64,000 nt of DNA, taken from positions 62,001 through 126,000 of the forward strand of contig CAVVPU010000016.1 of NCBI GenBank assembly GCA_963750015.1, written 5' to 3'. This document shows, in pieces, positions 44,688 through 54,081 of this stretch. How positions within the stretch are numbered: the stretch's first letter is position 1; each line of letters starts with the position of its first letter. Made by a program: the position numbers and the translations under genes. Source of the stretch: CAVVNC01 sp963750015 (GTDB taxonomy: Bacteria > Desulfobacterota > Syntrophorhabdia > Syntrophorhabdales > WCHB1-27). The notes under the pieces were generated by a model. That model was given only the letters and a program-made list of their open reading frames with translations. It was not told the DNA's origin and searched no databases.

Positions 44688-45007
44688 TCCGGGACTCGGG
44701 AAGGGGATTGGCTGGTGCCGATAGTGGTGTTTTTCAGGTCATTGGACCTCAGATCCGGGGAATGCCGCATGGGGCGCAAGGGGACGGCTGCCCCGGGGCA
44801 GGTGTCCGGTAACGTCGCAAGGGCGAGAAGCGTCGCGGTCGTGATCCGGCGTGACATGGCAACCTTCCTTCTGGAGTGGCTTATTTTACGGTCCGGGTGG
44901 GGTAGATCGAAGATGCAGATTCTCTGAGGCCCGTTCGCCTTCCTCTAGGCGTCGAGGATGCTGTGTTAATGAGTGTATAACATACAAAGGCGAAAGTAAA
45001 CAAAAAT

Positions 45008-45031
45008 AAATATCTATATGACTAGATATTT
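45008..45031. promoter_or_regulatory. AT-rich inverted repeat AAATATCTA-N6-TAGATATTT
   Basis: A perfect nine-base inverted repeat with a six-base spacer lies just upstream of the leftward promoter-like pair and just past the end of the PAS-LuxR gene. It looks like an operator for a dimeric regulator; the regulator is unknown. Confidence 0.5.
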
Positions 45032-45069
45032 GCTTTCTATCTGGCATAACATCTGTTTTGCGACAGGTG

Positions 45070-46725
45070 CTATGTCTGAGACACGAGGTACGAACGGAGG
45101 CTCATCTTCATTTTAACAATGTCGAGCTTTCGCCTTATACTGTTGCGGTGTGCGTTGACGGTGGATTTGGTAAGGCCCAGTATCCGGCAGATGTCCATAG
45201 TGGTCTTCCCTTTTCTGATAAAGTCGGCTATCTGCAACTCCCTGGCCGTGAGGTTGCCATAGTTGGGCGCAGTGCTTTGCGGTGTGGGCGAGAAGATGTT
45301 GTTCAGGTTTGATTTTATGATGTCGACGAGCACCGCGTCTTTTGGGCGCAGCTTTTCGACGTACGGGAGCACGAGATCCTCGATATTGCGAAAAGCCTTT
45401 TCCTGAAACTCGGTATTATCCTGCTCCCGGTTCTTGAGGAGCGCTGTCAGCGCTCCATTCGTCTCCTCGAGTTTCCTTGACTTGTACTCCAGGTCCTCCT
45501 GCATCTTCTTCCGTTCGGTGACATCGGCGATAATCCCTTCGCGGAACAGTTCGCGGCCTGCGTTGTTTCTCACCGCTTTCGCATTCACGCTGATCCGGAT
45601 TTCTGCGCCGTCCGGCCGCCAACATTGAATCTCAAAGTCTTGCACCTGGCCGTGGTCGCGCAGGAGCTCATCGAGCTCGGCCTTGCGCTGTTTGTCGATG
45701 TGGAGCTCGCGATAGATATTTTTGATTGAGCTCATCGATTCGGGCGAAGGGTACCCGAGGATGCGGGCGAAGGCCGGGTTGGCGTTGAGCACCTTGCCGT
45801 CAACGCTCATCTGGAAGATACCCTCGATCGCATTCTCAAAAATGTTCCGGTATTTCTCCTCCGATTCCTTGAGCGCCGATTCGGTCTTCTTGCGCTCGCT
45901 GATATCGAGGAAGGAGGCGATGATCTTCCTCTGCTCCGGCATAAGCTCTACAGTCATGTAAATATCTTTCGGGACGCCTTTCCGGTCGACGATGGTGAAC
46001 TCGTAGCCCCTCGGGGGCTTGGTGGCGTCAGCCAGCCGCATTCGACTGTAGTCGTACACCATCTGGAAGTCGCGAGGGGCCGCGAAGTCGATAGCCTTCC
46101 TTTTGCCTTCAAGCTCATCCGGCGTATAACCCACGAACTTGACGCTCTCCTTATTGACCTGCGTAATGGTCGTATCTTCTTCCATGACGACCATGGCCGT
46201 GCCCGTGTTCTGGAAAATGGCCCGGTAGTACTCCTCGGAGCTGCGAAGGGCTTCTTCCGTCTTCACGCGTTCCTCGGTTTCCCGGCGCAGGCGCAGCTCG
46301 GTCTCCTTCTTCTCGGTGACGTCGCGACAGACCCCGAGAAGCCCGATGAGGCGTTCTCCATCCCTGAGACGCGACACATCCACCTCAATCCAGATCCACA
46401 TGCCCTGCGGGGTTTGGTGGGCGAACCCGAGGGCGGGGACAGGTTCGCCCCGGACGGCAGCCGCGAGCTTCTCCCGGACGAGATCCTCCTCGCCGGCGTG
46501 GACCATTTCGAGGCAGCTCCTTCTGGCGAACCACTCCTTTGTGCGGCCCAGCCTGTTGCAGAGTGTTTGATCGGCGAACATGAAACGCCCTTCCCCGTCC
46601 GTGAGCCACAAGCCGTCCCGAGCGCAGGAGCTGAGGTGATCGAGGAGTGTTCCGGGCACGCGCAGCATACCCTCCATCTGCCCGGCGTTGATGAGTGTTC
46701 CTTTCTTCTTCGACGGCTTAGGCAT
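45070..46725 (-). CDS. Three-PAS-domain LuxR-type transcription regulator
   Basis: A 551-residue cytoplasmic regulator. Three PAS/PAC units end at GLLGVCRDVTEKKETELRLR (about 145), IIASFLDISERKKTESALKE (about 285) and IIADVTERKKMQEDLEYKSR (about 405). A coiled-coil follows, then a C-terminal LuxR HTH (LTARELQIADFIRKGKTTMD, LTKSTVNAHRNSIRRKL, about 485-545). No transmembrane helix or kinase domain is present, so it senses an internal signal or ligand through PAS. AAGGAGG precedes the ATG. A variant of the promoter motif (AAGTAAATAGT) lies about 33 bases upstream. It may switch the element on in response to redox or metabolites. Confidence 0.85.
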   Translation of the reverse strand: MPKPSKKKGTLINAGQMEGMLRVPGTLLDHLSSCARDGLWLTDGEGRFMFADQTLCNRLGRTKEWFARRSCLEMVHAGEEDLVREKLAAAVRGEPVPALGFAHQTPQGMWIWIEVDVSRLRDGERLIGLLGVCRDVTEKKETELRLRRETEERVKTEEALRSSEEYYRAIFQNTGTAMVVMEEDTTITQVNKESVKFVGYTPDELEGKRKAIDFAAPRDFQMVYDYSRMRLADATKPPRGYEFTIVDRKGVPKDIYMTVELMPEQRKIIASFLDISERKKTESALKESEEKYRNIFENAIEGIFQMSVDGKVLNANPAFARILGYPSPESMSSIKNIYRELHIDKQRKAELDELLRDHGQVQDFEIQCWRPDGAEIRISVNAKAVRNNAGRELFREGIIADVTERKKMQEDLEYKSRKLEETNGALTALLKNREQDNTEFQEKAFRNIEDLVLPYVEKLRPKDAVLVDIIKSNLNNIFSPTPQSTAPNYGNLTARELQIADFIRKGKTTMDICRILGLTKSTVNAHRNSIRRKLDIVKMKMSLRSYLVSQT

Positions 46726-46977
46726 TCACGACCTCCTTTATGTGCTTCACCTTGCGCGGCATGGCACTATTTACTTCTTTTACTATACGCCCAGAAGCGG
46801 TTCAATTGCTATTTCAAAATCTGTCCGAAAGCCACCGGCGGCCTCATTCCATGGGGTTGCGGGAGACGAACGCCTTTGGGATATTGTGCCCTCTGAAAAT
46901 AATACGTCTCCCGAAAATGGATACAAAGCGACCTCGGCGAGAATAATCCTCTTCCTCCGAGTGCAGGCACGCGGATG

Positions 46978-47003
46978 AAAAAAAGGGGGAGACAGGCTCC
47001 CCC
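46978..47003 (-). terminator. Rho-independent terminator after the RDF-like/SbcCD operon
   Basis: On the minus strand GGGGGAG pairs with CTCCCCC across a five-base loop and is followed by seven T. It lies 14 bases past the stop at 47017. Confidence 0.85.
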
Positions 47004-47016
47004 CTCAAAGTTGGTA

Positions 47017-48576
47017 CTAATACCGGTCATCGCCTCCGCTGTCGGTTGACAGAAACGGCGAGAAGTCTCCTCTGTTGAGCCTCATGAGAAGCTCGCAGGC
47101 CTCTTCCGTCGTCTCTACGCCCGAGATTACCGGCTCGGTCTGGGCAGCGGCCAGTCCATAGGCGCTCACCGCTCTTTTCAGATCGACCTTCGCCTCAGCA
47201 AGCGTGACGAAGGCGGCGTAGTTGCCCCTGTTGAGCTGACGGATAATCGTCTCCGCCTCCCGGGAGGATCCGATCTCCAAGATCCTTGTCTCGATGCGAT
47301 CCTCGGGGATGCAGGCGAGCCGTCGTGCCTGTTTCCGGATTGCCTCCCGCTGTGTCCTGAGGGTGTCATTGCCGCCCGTCGGAGGTGTGCCGGGAGCTTG
47401 TTGTCCCGTTGCCTTGGGCGTTTCTTTTGTGTCCGCCCTCCCCTCTTGTGTCCTGTTCTCCGCCTTCGGCGTTTCCCTTTTGTCTGTCCCGGTCTCTTCC
47501 TTCTTACCGGATTCGACCACGGTGAGCGTCGGCGCGGGTGCTTCCGTCGTTTCCCGCAAGGACGCGTCCGTGATCGCCGCGAGGGCCGATGCCCCTCTCC
47601 CCATGATTCTCGGAGGAGAAAATTCCTTCACGAGCTCGAGGGGATCGACGGTGACATCGAGGCTGATGAGATACTGCTCTTTCAGCGAGGCGTTTCCCTC
47701 CTTGTCGATGGCCGACACCTTGCCCCGAACCTTGCGAAGGACGAAAATCGTTTCCCCTTCGTAGAGAAGGTGCGCGATCCTTCCGCCCGTCGCCTTCCAG
47801 ACAAGATTGAGCGTGTTCTTCACCGCCTTTATGCTGTACCACGAGGTGGTGGGGATAATCCATACACCCATGCCTTTGAGGCCCGGGATCATGCACTGTA
47901 TGGACCCCCCGAAGGTGCACTGCTTCGTCTGGAAGTCCGTGCAGTCTTCCGGGATGCAGGGTTTCCGGACCCAATCGCGGCCGCCGAAGATACGCCTTCC
48001 GGGCTCGACGGGACTCGGCGACTCGCACACCATTTCGTAGCCCACCATCTTTCCCCCTTCATTGATCGGGATGAACGAGCTCTTGTGCTTCAGACCGCTA
48101 AATCCATAGCATCTCAAGGAATGGGGAATGAGGTTCCACCAGTCGTTCGTCGTGAACCACACGGGGAACGACCGCACCTTGCCGTCGGAATCGGCGTAAA
48201 GCTCGCGGATTTTGTCCGCATTGGCGGGGTTCACACAGTCACCCTTGTTGATCGTGAAGTAGTCGACGTTCATGGGCGCGAGCTTGTCGGCCTCCTTTTG
48301 TTCGCCGTTTCTCGTGATGATGAGCTTTCCGAGGCGTTTTTCGATCTCGTCCCACGTAAGCCCCTGCGCGACGAGTTCCGCGAAGAGCCTGGAGTCTTGC
48401 TCGAAGAGCTTCTGTTGGTTTTCGGGATACTTCCTCAGCCGCATGATGCCGGGGCGAATGACTCCCGCCCGCTCATGCCTGTAGTCCGGGCCAAGCAGGG
48501 GCGCAAGGAACTCTTCGCTGCCGTCCTCCAGTGCCCGAAGCAGTCCTCCCGTCTGGCACGTCGCAATATTCGTCAT
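47017..48576 (-). CDS. Recombination directionality factor-like protein (Gp3-like), cysteine-containing
   Basis: A 519-residue protein. The first 330 residues contain RAGVIRPGIMRLRK, DYFTINKGDCVNP, CIPEDCTDFQTKQCTFGGSIQCMIPGLKGMGVWIIPTTSWYSIKAV and IAHLLYEGETIFVLRKVRGK, a pattern I associate with Gp3-like recombination directionality factors and related metal-binding proteins of phages and plasmids. Four cysteines may bind zinc. A low-complexity linker (about 335-415) leads to a helical C-terminus. It is the last gene of an operon with SbcC- and SbcD-like genes. The assignment to directionality control is tentative; ssDNA-binding recombination is another possibility. Confidence 0.45.
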   Translation of the reverse strand: MTNIATCQTGGLLRALEDGSEEFLAPLLGPDYRHERAGVIRPGIMRLRKYPENQQKLFEQDSRLFAELVAQGLTWDEIEKRLGKLIITRNGEQKEADKLAPMNVDYFTINKGDCVNPANADKIRELYADSDGKVRSFPVWFTTNDWWNLIPHSLRCYGFSGLKHKSSFIPINEGGKMVGYEMVCESPSPVEPGRRIFGGRDWVRKPCIPEDCTDFQTKQCTFGGSIQCMIPGLKGMGVWIIPTTSWYSIKAVKNTLNLVWKATGGRIAHLLYEGETIFVLRKVRGKVSAIDKEGNASLKEQYLISLDVTVDPLELVKEFSPPRIMGRGASALAAITDASLRETTEAPAPTLTVVESGKKEETGTDKRETPKAENRTQEGRADTKETPKATGQQAPGTPPTGGNDTLRTQREAIRKQARRLACIPEDRIETRILEIGSSREAETIIRQLNRGNYAAFVTLAEAKVDLKRAVSAYGLAAAQTEPVISGVETTEEACELLMRLNRGDFSPFLSTDSGGDDRY

Positions 48577-48602
48577 GTTTATCTCCTTGTTGTGGTGAAT
48601 GG

Positions 48603-50987
48603 TTAGTTGGCACAGAGGGTGATCTCGCCGTCTTTGAGGGTGATTACCGCGTCCGCGAGCGCGCGGAGCTCGGGGGTCTGGGTGATGCAGAATTCCTGGC
48701 TATAGCCTCCAAGCTCAAGCACCCTTCGTTTCATGGCGAAATAGCTCCTCTTCTTTTCCGGATCGAGAGACCCGTCCTTCTCGTCGGTGAATATGGTGTC
48801 GAATTCCCGACCTTTGGCGAACTTGTTGAACACGCAGATCCCTTTCGTGACCGCGTCTTCGATCCACGTCCTTTGCCCTCCGCTCATGAGCTTCAGGCTC
48901 ACTGCCTTACCGGTTGCCGCATCGAGCACTATGATGTCAAAAACGTCTTTTGTGGATTTGCCGCCCTTGGCCGCTTCCCGGGTACTCAACCGCACGGTGT
49001 AGCGGGAGTCGTAGACCCGGAGCAGCTCGTTGGCGTTCCGCGCGACTTCCGGCCCCGCGTCCTCGATTTCGAGGGGGATTATCCCGTCCGGACCCAGTGC
49101 CTTTGCAAGCACCTTCCACTCGGAGATCTCACTGTTGTAGAACTCCGTCTCTTTGGCAAGAGCGGCGAGCCGGGTCTCCGCCGAGGCGATCTGCCTCAAG
49201 GATTCTTCGAGGACGCCGGAGCGCACCTTGTGTTCTCCTTCGGTCCGTCTCTTTTTCTCGATGGACGGCCCTATCTGTGCGACTTGCTCCGCAAGCTCCT
49301 TTCTCTTATCCGGAAGCGCTTCGTCGATGACGATCGCGGAGGACTCCCGTACAAGAGCGTCGATCTCCTTGGATATACGGGCCTTTTCTTGGTCGCAGTC
49401 GGCAAGGTATCGGTCCCGCTCTGTCCCGAGGGCCGAAAGTTCCGTCTTTCTCTCCGGCAGTTCCTTCTCCGCGAGACCCTTCTGGATCAGCGCCGTCGCG
49501 TGCTTTCTGAGCGTCTGGAGCTTTTCTTCGGCTTCTTTCTTCCTTTTCTCAAGGTTTTCCTTGAGGGAAAGGATACCTCTTGCCTCCGTCTCGATCGCGG
49601 TCCTCTCCTCGCATTTCTTCTTGAGGCCGGTCACATCTGCGGAAAGCCGTTCGTCTTCGGGGTCTGTGCTCGTTTTGAGCGCAGCGAGTTCCTTTTCTTT
49701 CCCGGGGATAGCCTGCAGTGCGCCTCTTGCGTCCTCCAAGAACAGGCAGGTGGACGAAAACGTCGTACTTTCGGCCGCTGAACAGGGTGTGCTCGTGAGC
49801 ATCGCCGCTTTTTCCTTCATGTTCTGAAGGGCGGTTTCGGCCGCAGTGATGATGTGTGCCTTATTCGCCCTGACCCGTTGAAGTTCCATCTCGGATTTCC
49901 TGAGAAGCCTGTCGTATTCGGCCTGACCTGCGAGCCTTGTGTTGGTCTTTATGTACCTGGTGTCGCACAGGGCAATGCTCGCGCCAAGGTTTTTCACCGT
50001 CTCTTCGAGGATTTTCTCGTCCTCGCCGGCGTCGCACAGTCCTGATGCCTCCTCGATGGTGGCGTTCAGCGCATCGATCTTCTTCTTCAATGCGGCGGCC
50101 TTCGTTTCATATTCCGTCTTCCGCGTGGAGACGGCCTTTTCGATTTCTGTGTGTCTCGTCCGTTTCCGCTCCGCCTCGGCAAGGAGTCTTTCTTTTGTTT
50201 TGACTTTGTCCGCCCGAAGCGCGAGCTGGACGTCGATCGCGGCAAGCTCCGCGCCCTTCTCTGTTTTCTCCCTTTCAAGCGCCCCAATCTCTCCGGTTAT
50301 AGAGGCGAGGTCGGATAGAGCCCTTTCTAGCTCTTTTTCCGCGGTTTCCTTTTGGGCGACGGCCTTTTCCAGGGGCGTCGCTTCCCGCCTTACCCCTTCG
50401 AGATGGGTAAGAAGCCTGGCCGTTACGTCCGCGGCCTTCTTTCCGAGCATCAGGAGGCCGTCCGAGTTGAGAAGCTCGGCGAATATCTCCCACATGTCCT
50501 TCTTGCTGGACTCCGAGATAGTCACCGCGTCCTGGCATCGAAAAATGCTGGTGAAGAACATCTTCGGCGTCCCTATGACCGCATCTATCGCACGGTCATA
50601 GGTGCGTGTTCCTCCATCGGGGTTGAGGGCCCGCCACTTTCCACTGTCTAATACATACAGGTAGCACTCCTGCCTGCGTCTCTCGTTGTCGATCATGAGG
50701 ACCTCTTTGTAGTCGCGACCCGTCATGGAGAAATGGAGCTCCTTTCTTGCCTCCCCGTAAGTGTGATCATAGTAGCTGAAGGCGTCCGGAGAATAGGAGG
50801 TCGCCCGGTAGGGCATGAGCCTGTAAGGGTGCATGTTGTCGAGGATGGTCGTCTTGCCCATCCCGTTCAATGCGTCGAATACGATGAGTCCCGAAGGCAG
50901 GCAGGTGAAGTCGATGAAGACCTCCTCCTTGCCAAGACCCGCCTTGATGCCGTCGAAACCCTTAAGCAGCAAAGAGTTGACCTTCAT
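48603..50987 (-). CDS. SbcC-like ATPase (SMC/Rad50-type nuclease subunit)
   Basis: A 794-residue protein with the ABC-ATPase halves at the ends: Walker A NGMGKTT at 41-47 and, at the C-terminus, LMSGGQRTWIEDAV (signature) and FDTIFTDEKDGSLDP (Walker B). Between them is a long antiparallel coiled-coil (about 180-640). No CxxC zinc hook is clear at its middle, where PCSAAESTTFSSTC lies. It overlaps the SbcD-like gene by four bases. The pair would form a nuclease complex acting on DNA ends and hairpins, perhaps in element replication or recombination. Confidence 0.8.
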   Translation of the reverse strand: MKVNSLLLKGFDGIKAGLGKEEVFIDFTCLPSGLIVFDALNGMGKTTILDNMHPYRLMPYRATSYSPDAFSYYDHTYGEARKELHFSMTGRDYKEVLMIDNERRRQECYLYVLDSGKWRALNPDGGTRTYDRAIDAVIGTPKMFFTSIFRCQDAVTISESSKKDMWEIFAELLNSDGLLMLGKKAADVTARLLTHLEGVRREATPLEKAVAQKETAEKELERALSDLASITGEIGALEREKTEKGAELAAIDVQLALRADKVKTKERLLAEAERKRTRHTEIEKAVSTRKTEYETKAAALKKKIDALNATIEEASGLCDAGEDEKILEETVKNLGASIALCDTRYIKTNTRLAGQAEYDRLLRKSEMELQRVRANKAHIITAAETALQNMKEKAAMLTSTPCSAAESTTFSSTCLFLEDARGALQAIPGKEKELAALKTSTDPEDERLSADVTGLKKKCEERTAIETEARGILSLKENLEKRKKEAEEKLQTLRKHATALIQKGLAEKELPERKTELSALGTERDRYLADCDQEKARISKEIDALVRESSAIVIDEALPDKRKELAEQVAQIGPSIEKKRRTEGEHKVRSGVLEESLRQIASAETRLAALAKETEFYNSEISEWKVLAKALGPDGIIPLEIEDAGPEVARNANELLRVYDSRYTVRLSTREAAKGGKSTKDVFDIIVLDAATGKAVSLKLMSGGQRTWIEDAVTKGICVFNKFAKGREFDTIFTDEKDGSLDPEKKRSYFAMKRRVLELGGYSQEFCITQTPELRALADAVITLKDGEITLCAN

Positions 50988-52205
50988 CGGTCTCCTCCTT
51001 CCCGAAGTATCCTTCCAGGATCGTTTTCAGGTCCTGGTCCTGAAGCATATCGAGCTTCGAAAGAAGCTCTTCCGTCACCGTCACCCCGTTGAGATCGGCC
51101 CACTTGGCGAGCTTCTCCGGCAATGAATGAAGTCGCGATATTCCTTCGGCGCGGCTGGTGACAAGAGGAATCATGTCCTTGTCGATCTTCACCTCGAAGG
51201 CGCCTTTTTCCATCGCGGCCCGAACGAGCGCCGCGTCGTCGACCTGGTGCCGGTCCTCTTCTTTCACGGTGTACTTGATTCTCACGTAGTCGCCCTCCCC
51301 CACCGTATCGAGGAGAGAAGCATCGGGCAGCCCATCGGATTCGAGGGTTACCATCTTCCGCGCCGGGGTCCTCACAAACTCCGAATCGAGGCGTTCGCCG
51401 TCGATGAGAGTGCACGAAAAAGCCCTTGTCTTCCGTTTCCGCATGATCCTGGCGGGTGATGGAGCCCGAGTAAAAGACGTCACTACCCAGTTGCTGCGCC
51501 TTGTGAATATGGCCGAGACACACGAGGCGGGCCCTGGCGAGCCGCAAGTCGGCAACGCCGATCTCGATCTCCCGCCCGATGAGCTTCTGACCCGTCGAAA
51601 GTGCCGCCCCGGTCACGTTGCAGTGGCCGACGAGCACGGTCGGAATAGAGAGCCTGTTCGCCCTCTCGTTGAGCATGCCCCAGGCCTGGAGAAGGTCGCG
51701 CAGAAGCTCCGCGATCTCCCTGTTGCCCTCATTGACCGAAAGGTCTTTCCCCGCGAGGATCCCCGCCTTGGTGACCGTCGGAAGCACAGAGACTATCGCT
51801 CGACAGTCCTTAAGGGTGTCCTGATCGACATCGGGGGCACAGGGAATGAGACCTTCTCCGGTAAGCGCGATCTGGCACGGGCGTGTCGGTGGCATAGACA
51901 GGATAGACCGTCCGGAGCTCGCCGAATATCCGCGTGCTGCCCGGCGCGTCGTGCGTGAGCGTGCCGCTCGCGATGACGACCGGCGCGATACTGCCCATGT
52001 GCCGAACGAACCTGATCGCCGCGATGGTCGCGGGTGATCCGAGAATGACGGCGCGGTCCCATATGTCGCCTGCTATGGCGATAAGGTCCGGCTTTCGCAC
52101 TTTTGCCTGTGCCACGACGAATTCTGCGCACTTCGTCGTATCTTTAAGCAGATCCTCATCGTTGCCATGATGGAGATCCGCCACGTGGAGTAGATGAAAT
52201 GCCAT
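50984..52205 (-). CDS. SbcD-like metallophosphatase nuclease, frameshifted twice
   Basis: A protein of about 405 residues. The calcineurin-like site is spread over two frames: HVADLHHGN, AIAGDIWDRA, SGTLTHD (in place of the usual GNHD), VLVGHCNVTG and CLGHIHKAQQ. The third frame encodes the capping and C-terminal part that contacts SbcC. Extra bases near 51875 and 51411-51425 explain the breaks. The Asn of GNHD appears replaced, which would matter for activity if the sequence is right. It is the first gene of the SbcD-SbcC-RDF-like operon. Confidence 0.72.
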
Positions 52206-52333
52206 AATTCCTCCAATGTGGGTTGATGGTGATGTGGTTGAAAAACCGATGTATCGCCTGTCTTTTATGGAACAGGGATTGGATGAAGGAGAAGGATGCC
52301 CTGCGGATAGTCTTTCCTTGATGAGAGGAGCGT

Positions 52334-52387
52334 GGGCTGATTCGGAAGCCTACAGAAGAAACTGAAACTGTCATGATAATACTTTGG
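52334..52387 (-). repeat. Conserved ~50-base leader repeat, copy A
   Basis: On the minus strand this copy reads from AAGTATTATCATGACAG to TTCCGAATCAGCCC, nearly identical to copies at 53691 and 57951 but with AAGTATTAT in place of AAGTAATAT. It points into the SbcD-like operon, whose start is about 130 bases on. Confidence 0.75.
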
Positions 52388-52461
52388 CGAAGAATGCAGG
52401 AGGGGACAGACGCAACGCAGGTCCGTGGGCATAACGAACTTTCGCCTCTCCTTGTGGAGAG

Positions 52462-52470
52462 ATACTACTT
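52462..52470 (-). promoter_or_regulatory. AAGTAGTAT promoter-like motif, leftward
   Basis: AAGTAGTAT points toward leader copy A and the SbcD-like operon. It forms a close divergent pair with the motif at 52478-52486. Confidence 0.45.
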
Positions 52471-52477
52471 TTCGCAC

Positions 52478-52486
52478 AAGTAGTAT
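52478..52486 (+). promoter_or_regulatory. AAGTAGTAT promoter-like motif, rightward, six bases before a start codon
   Basis: AAGTAGTAT ends six bases before the ATG at 52493, with no ribosome site between. If TAGTAT is a -10 element, transcription would begin at the start codon and the message would be leaderless. Confidence 0.5.
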
Positions 52487-52492
52487 ACGTCA

Positions 52493-53003
52493 ATGCGATG
52501 GATCTCTCACGAGCTCGTCACGGGCGTCCTTGTCTATGCGTTCACCGGGGGTAATGCTATTTGTGCGGCTGCCGCGTGCGCGGGCAGCCTCGTTCCGGAC
52601 GCCATCGAGGGGAGAGTCCCCCGCGACCCGAGGGGGAAGATGAGATGGGAACGTTCGCACCGCGCGATCTCCCACTGGTTCGTCCCTTACTGCCTCGGGG
52701 CGGGAAGCGGATTCGCCGCATGGCTCGTCACGGAACATTCCGCGATCACCCCCGCGGGCATGGTCCTCGCCCTCATCTGTGGCAGGAATCGGGGCACGCT
52801 GTTTTCGATTGCGGGGTTCGTCTTTCTGGGGGCCCTCTTCCATATCGGGGAAGACGCCTTGTGCGGATGCGTGCCCTCCTTCAACCCCGGTAAACGAATG
52901 GGGAGTGCGGCTCTTTTCCGTGGGGTCCGTCCAGGAACAGCTTATCACCGCGTTCGTCGTGGGGAGCTTCGTCATCGTCTGCCTCAAAGGGGTTCTATGG
53001 TGA
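52493..53003 (+). CDS. YdjM/DUF457-like membrane protein, frameshifted
   Basis: A protein of about 170 residues with four hydrophobic segments and conserved polar residues inside them: RWISHELVTGVLVYAF, GSLVPDAIEG, SHRAISHWFVPYCLG and GALFHIGEDALCGCVPSFNP. The His and Asp positions match the metal-dependent-hydrolase-like membrane proteins of the YdjM/DUF457 group. One extra A near 52901-52906 breaks the frame; it continues LFSVGSVQEQLITAFVVGSF and ends at 53003. It overlaps the lytic transglycosylase start. Function unknown; relatives appear on conjugative elements. Confidence 0.6.
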
Positions 53004-53423
53004 GGCTCCTTTGGTACATCGCGGTTCTCGTTATGGCCGCTCCCTTGGTCTGCCACGCCTTCTGCTTCGAGGAGGCCGGCGCCGAGTACGGCGTCTCTCC
53101 CCGTCTTTTGTGGGCCATAGCCAAGGCGGAATCGGACTTCAATCCCGCCGCCATGAGCGCCAACACGAATGGGACCTTCGATTACGGGGTGATGCAGATC
53201 AACTCCGGATGGTACCCGACGCTCGGCCGCGAAAAGGTGGATGCACCTCGGCGACGCATGCTACAACGTGAGGACCGGCGCCTGGATACTGAGCCAATGC
53301 GTGGCACGGCACGGCTACACATGGGAGGCGGTCGGGTGCTACAACGCCTCGTCCCCGGGAAAGCGTGCCCGCTATGCGCGCAAGATCTACCGGGAGCTTC
53401 AGAAGGCGGGAGCGGCGCAATAG
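52997..53423 (+). CDS. Lytic transglycosylase (VirB1-like), frameshifted
   Basis: A secreted protein of about 142 residues that cuts peptidoglycan locally to let the secretion apparatus through. A signal peptide (LLWYIAVLVMAAPLVCHA) is followed by the SLT fold with catalytic Glu in LWAIAKAESDFNP and GVMQINSGWYPTLG. The next frame gives MHLGDACYNVRTGAWILSQC and WEAVGCYNASSPGKRARYA. One extra base near 53233-53240 explains the break. It overlaps the YdjM-like gene by seven bases. Confidence 0.82.
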
Positions 53424-53871
53424 ACCATCCAAAAACCGCCCGCCGATGTGCCATTGGTCCTTGACAAATTACCCTCAAAGTCAACTACGCGAAATGCTTC
53501 CGTATCTCCAAAGCGCCTGTCAAATAGGCAAAGTGCTGTAAGCCGTTTGGCGATAAAGGCTTATCCTCCCCGCTTTGCGGTTTTTCGACAGCTTTTCCAC
53601 AGCCGATGTGGAAAGTGTTCCTTAACACGTTGTATTTACTGAGTATTTATTGAATGAGACAGGCTCAGGGGCATGTCGCGTCCTTTTCACCAAGTAATAT
53701 CATGACAGTTTAAGTTTCTTCTGTAGGCTTCCGAATCAGCCCCGTGTCTTCTTAACAGGAAAGACTGTTTTCAGGGCATCCCCTTTTTTTCAATCGAATC
53801 CCTGCCTCATAGGAGACAGGCGATACGTCGGTTTACCGCCGACACACATCACGCTACAAGGAGGTATCACC
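53424..53871. other. Intergenic leader region with repeat copy B
   Basis: No gene is seen. A short inverted repeat TTCCACA-N5-TGTGGAA at 53595-53613 resembles paired DnaA-box cores but is imperfect. Leader repeat copy B occupies 53691-53743. Downstream, about 130 more bases of leader run to the next gene, including GGGCATCCCC and a short inverted repeat near 53820-53850 (GTCGGTTTACCGCCGAC). Confidence 0.5.
53691..53743 (+). repeat. Conserved ~50-base leader repeat, copy B
   Basis: It begins CAAGTAATATCATGACAG and ends TTCCGAATCAGCCC, with a possible small hairpin GGCT-N8-AGCC at its 3' end. It contains the promoter-like motif at 53692-53700 and points to the gene cluster that starts at 53872. 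Confidence 0.8.
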
Positions 53872-54081
53872 ATGCATCTGCAAGGATCGCTGCTTACCCG
53901 CTTTATCCGCGACATCGCTGACGGACAACAAGCCAGGCGAGAAGTGACAAGGATCGCAAAGGAGAATCCGGACCAGGTTCTCGCGAGCTTCAAGGAACTC
54001 CCGAAGGGAGATCAGAAAAACTTTCACTGGATCAGGCAGGTCGCTGCCGCGTCGCTCGAAAAGCGGGTGAACCGTGGCTGA
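53872..54081 (+). CDS. Small protein preceding the SNF2-like helicase
   Basis: A 69-residue, mainly helical protein (LLTRFIRDIADGQQARREVT, then FKELPKGDQKNFHWIRQVA). A strong site, AAGGAGG, precedes the ATG. It overlaps the helicase gene by eight bases, so the two are translated together. Family unknown. Confidence 0.65.
   Translation: MHLQGSLLTRFIRDIADGQQARREVTRIAKENPDQVLASFKELPKGDQKNFHWIRQVAAASLEKRVNRG

Larger units (their letters stand above)
44587..45069. other. Control region between the HTH gene and the PAS-LuxR gene
   Basis: About 480 bases without a firm gene. It holds the leftward AAGTAATAT motif. Near 44974-45005 is a leftward promoter-like pair (TTGTTT, 18 bases, TATACA), and at 45008-45031 an AT-rich inverted repeat. 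A leftward ATG at 44857 has AAGGAAGG upstream and opens a frame with a signal-like start (MSRRITTATLLALATL) that stays open through the HTH gene in another frame; it could encode a short peptide but is unsupported. Confidence 0.4.

Noticed and set aside
44661..44927. Plus-strand frame of 88 codons in the control region
   Set aside because: No ribosome site and it runs across the leftward promoter-like motif.
47398..48606. Plus-strand frame of 402 codons opposite the RDF-like gene
   Set aside because: Antisense shadow; the leftward gene has a ribosome site, operon context and a terminator.
48531..49781. Plus-strand frame of 416 codons opposite the SbcC-like gene
   Set aside because: Antisense shadow of a coiled-coil gene.
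52265..52477. Leftward open frame between the divergent motifs
   Set aside because: It consists largely of leader repeat copy A, which is non-coding in its other two locations.
53595..53613. Replication origin based on paired DnaA boxes
   Set aside because: Only the cores TCCACA/TGTGGA match; there is a single pair and no adjoining AT-rich or initiator gene evidence.
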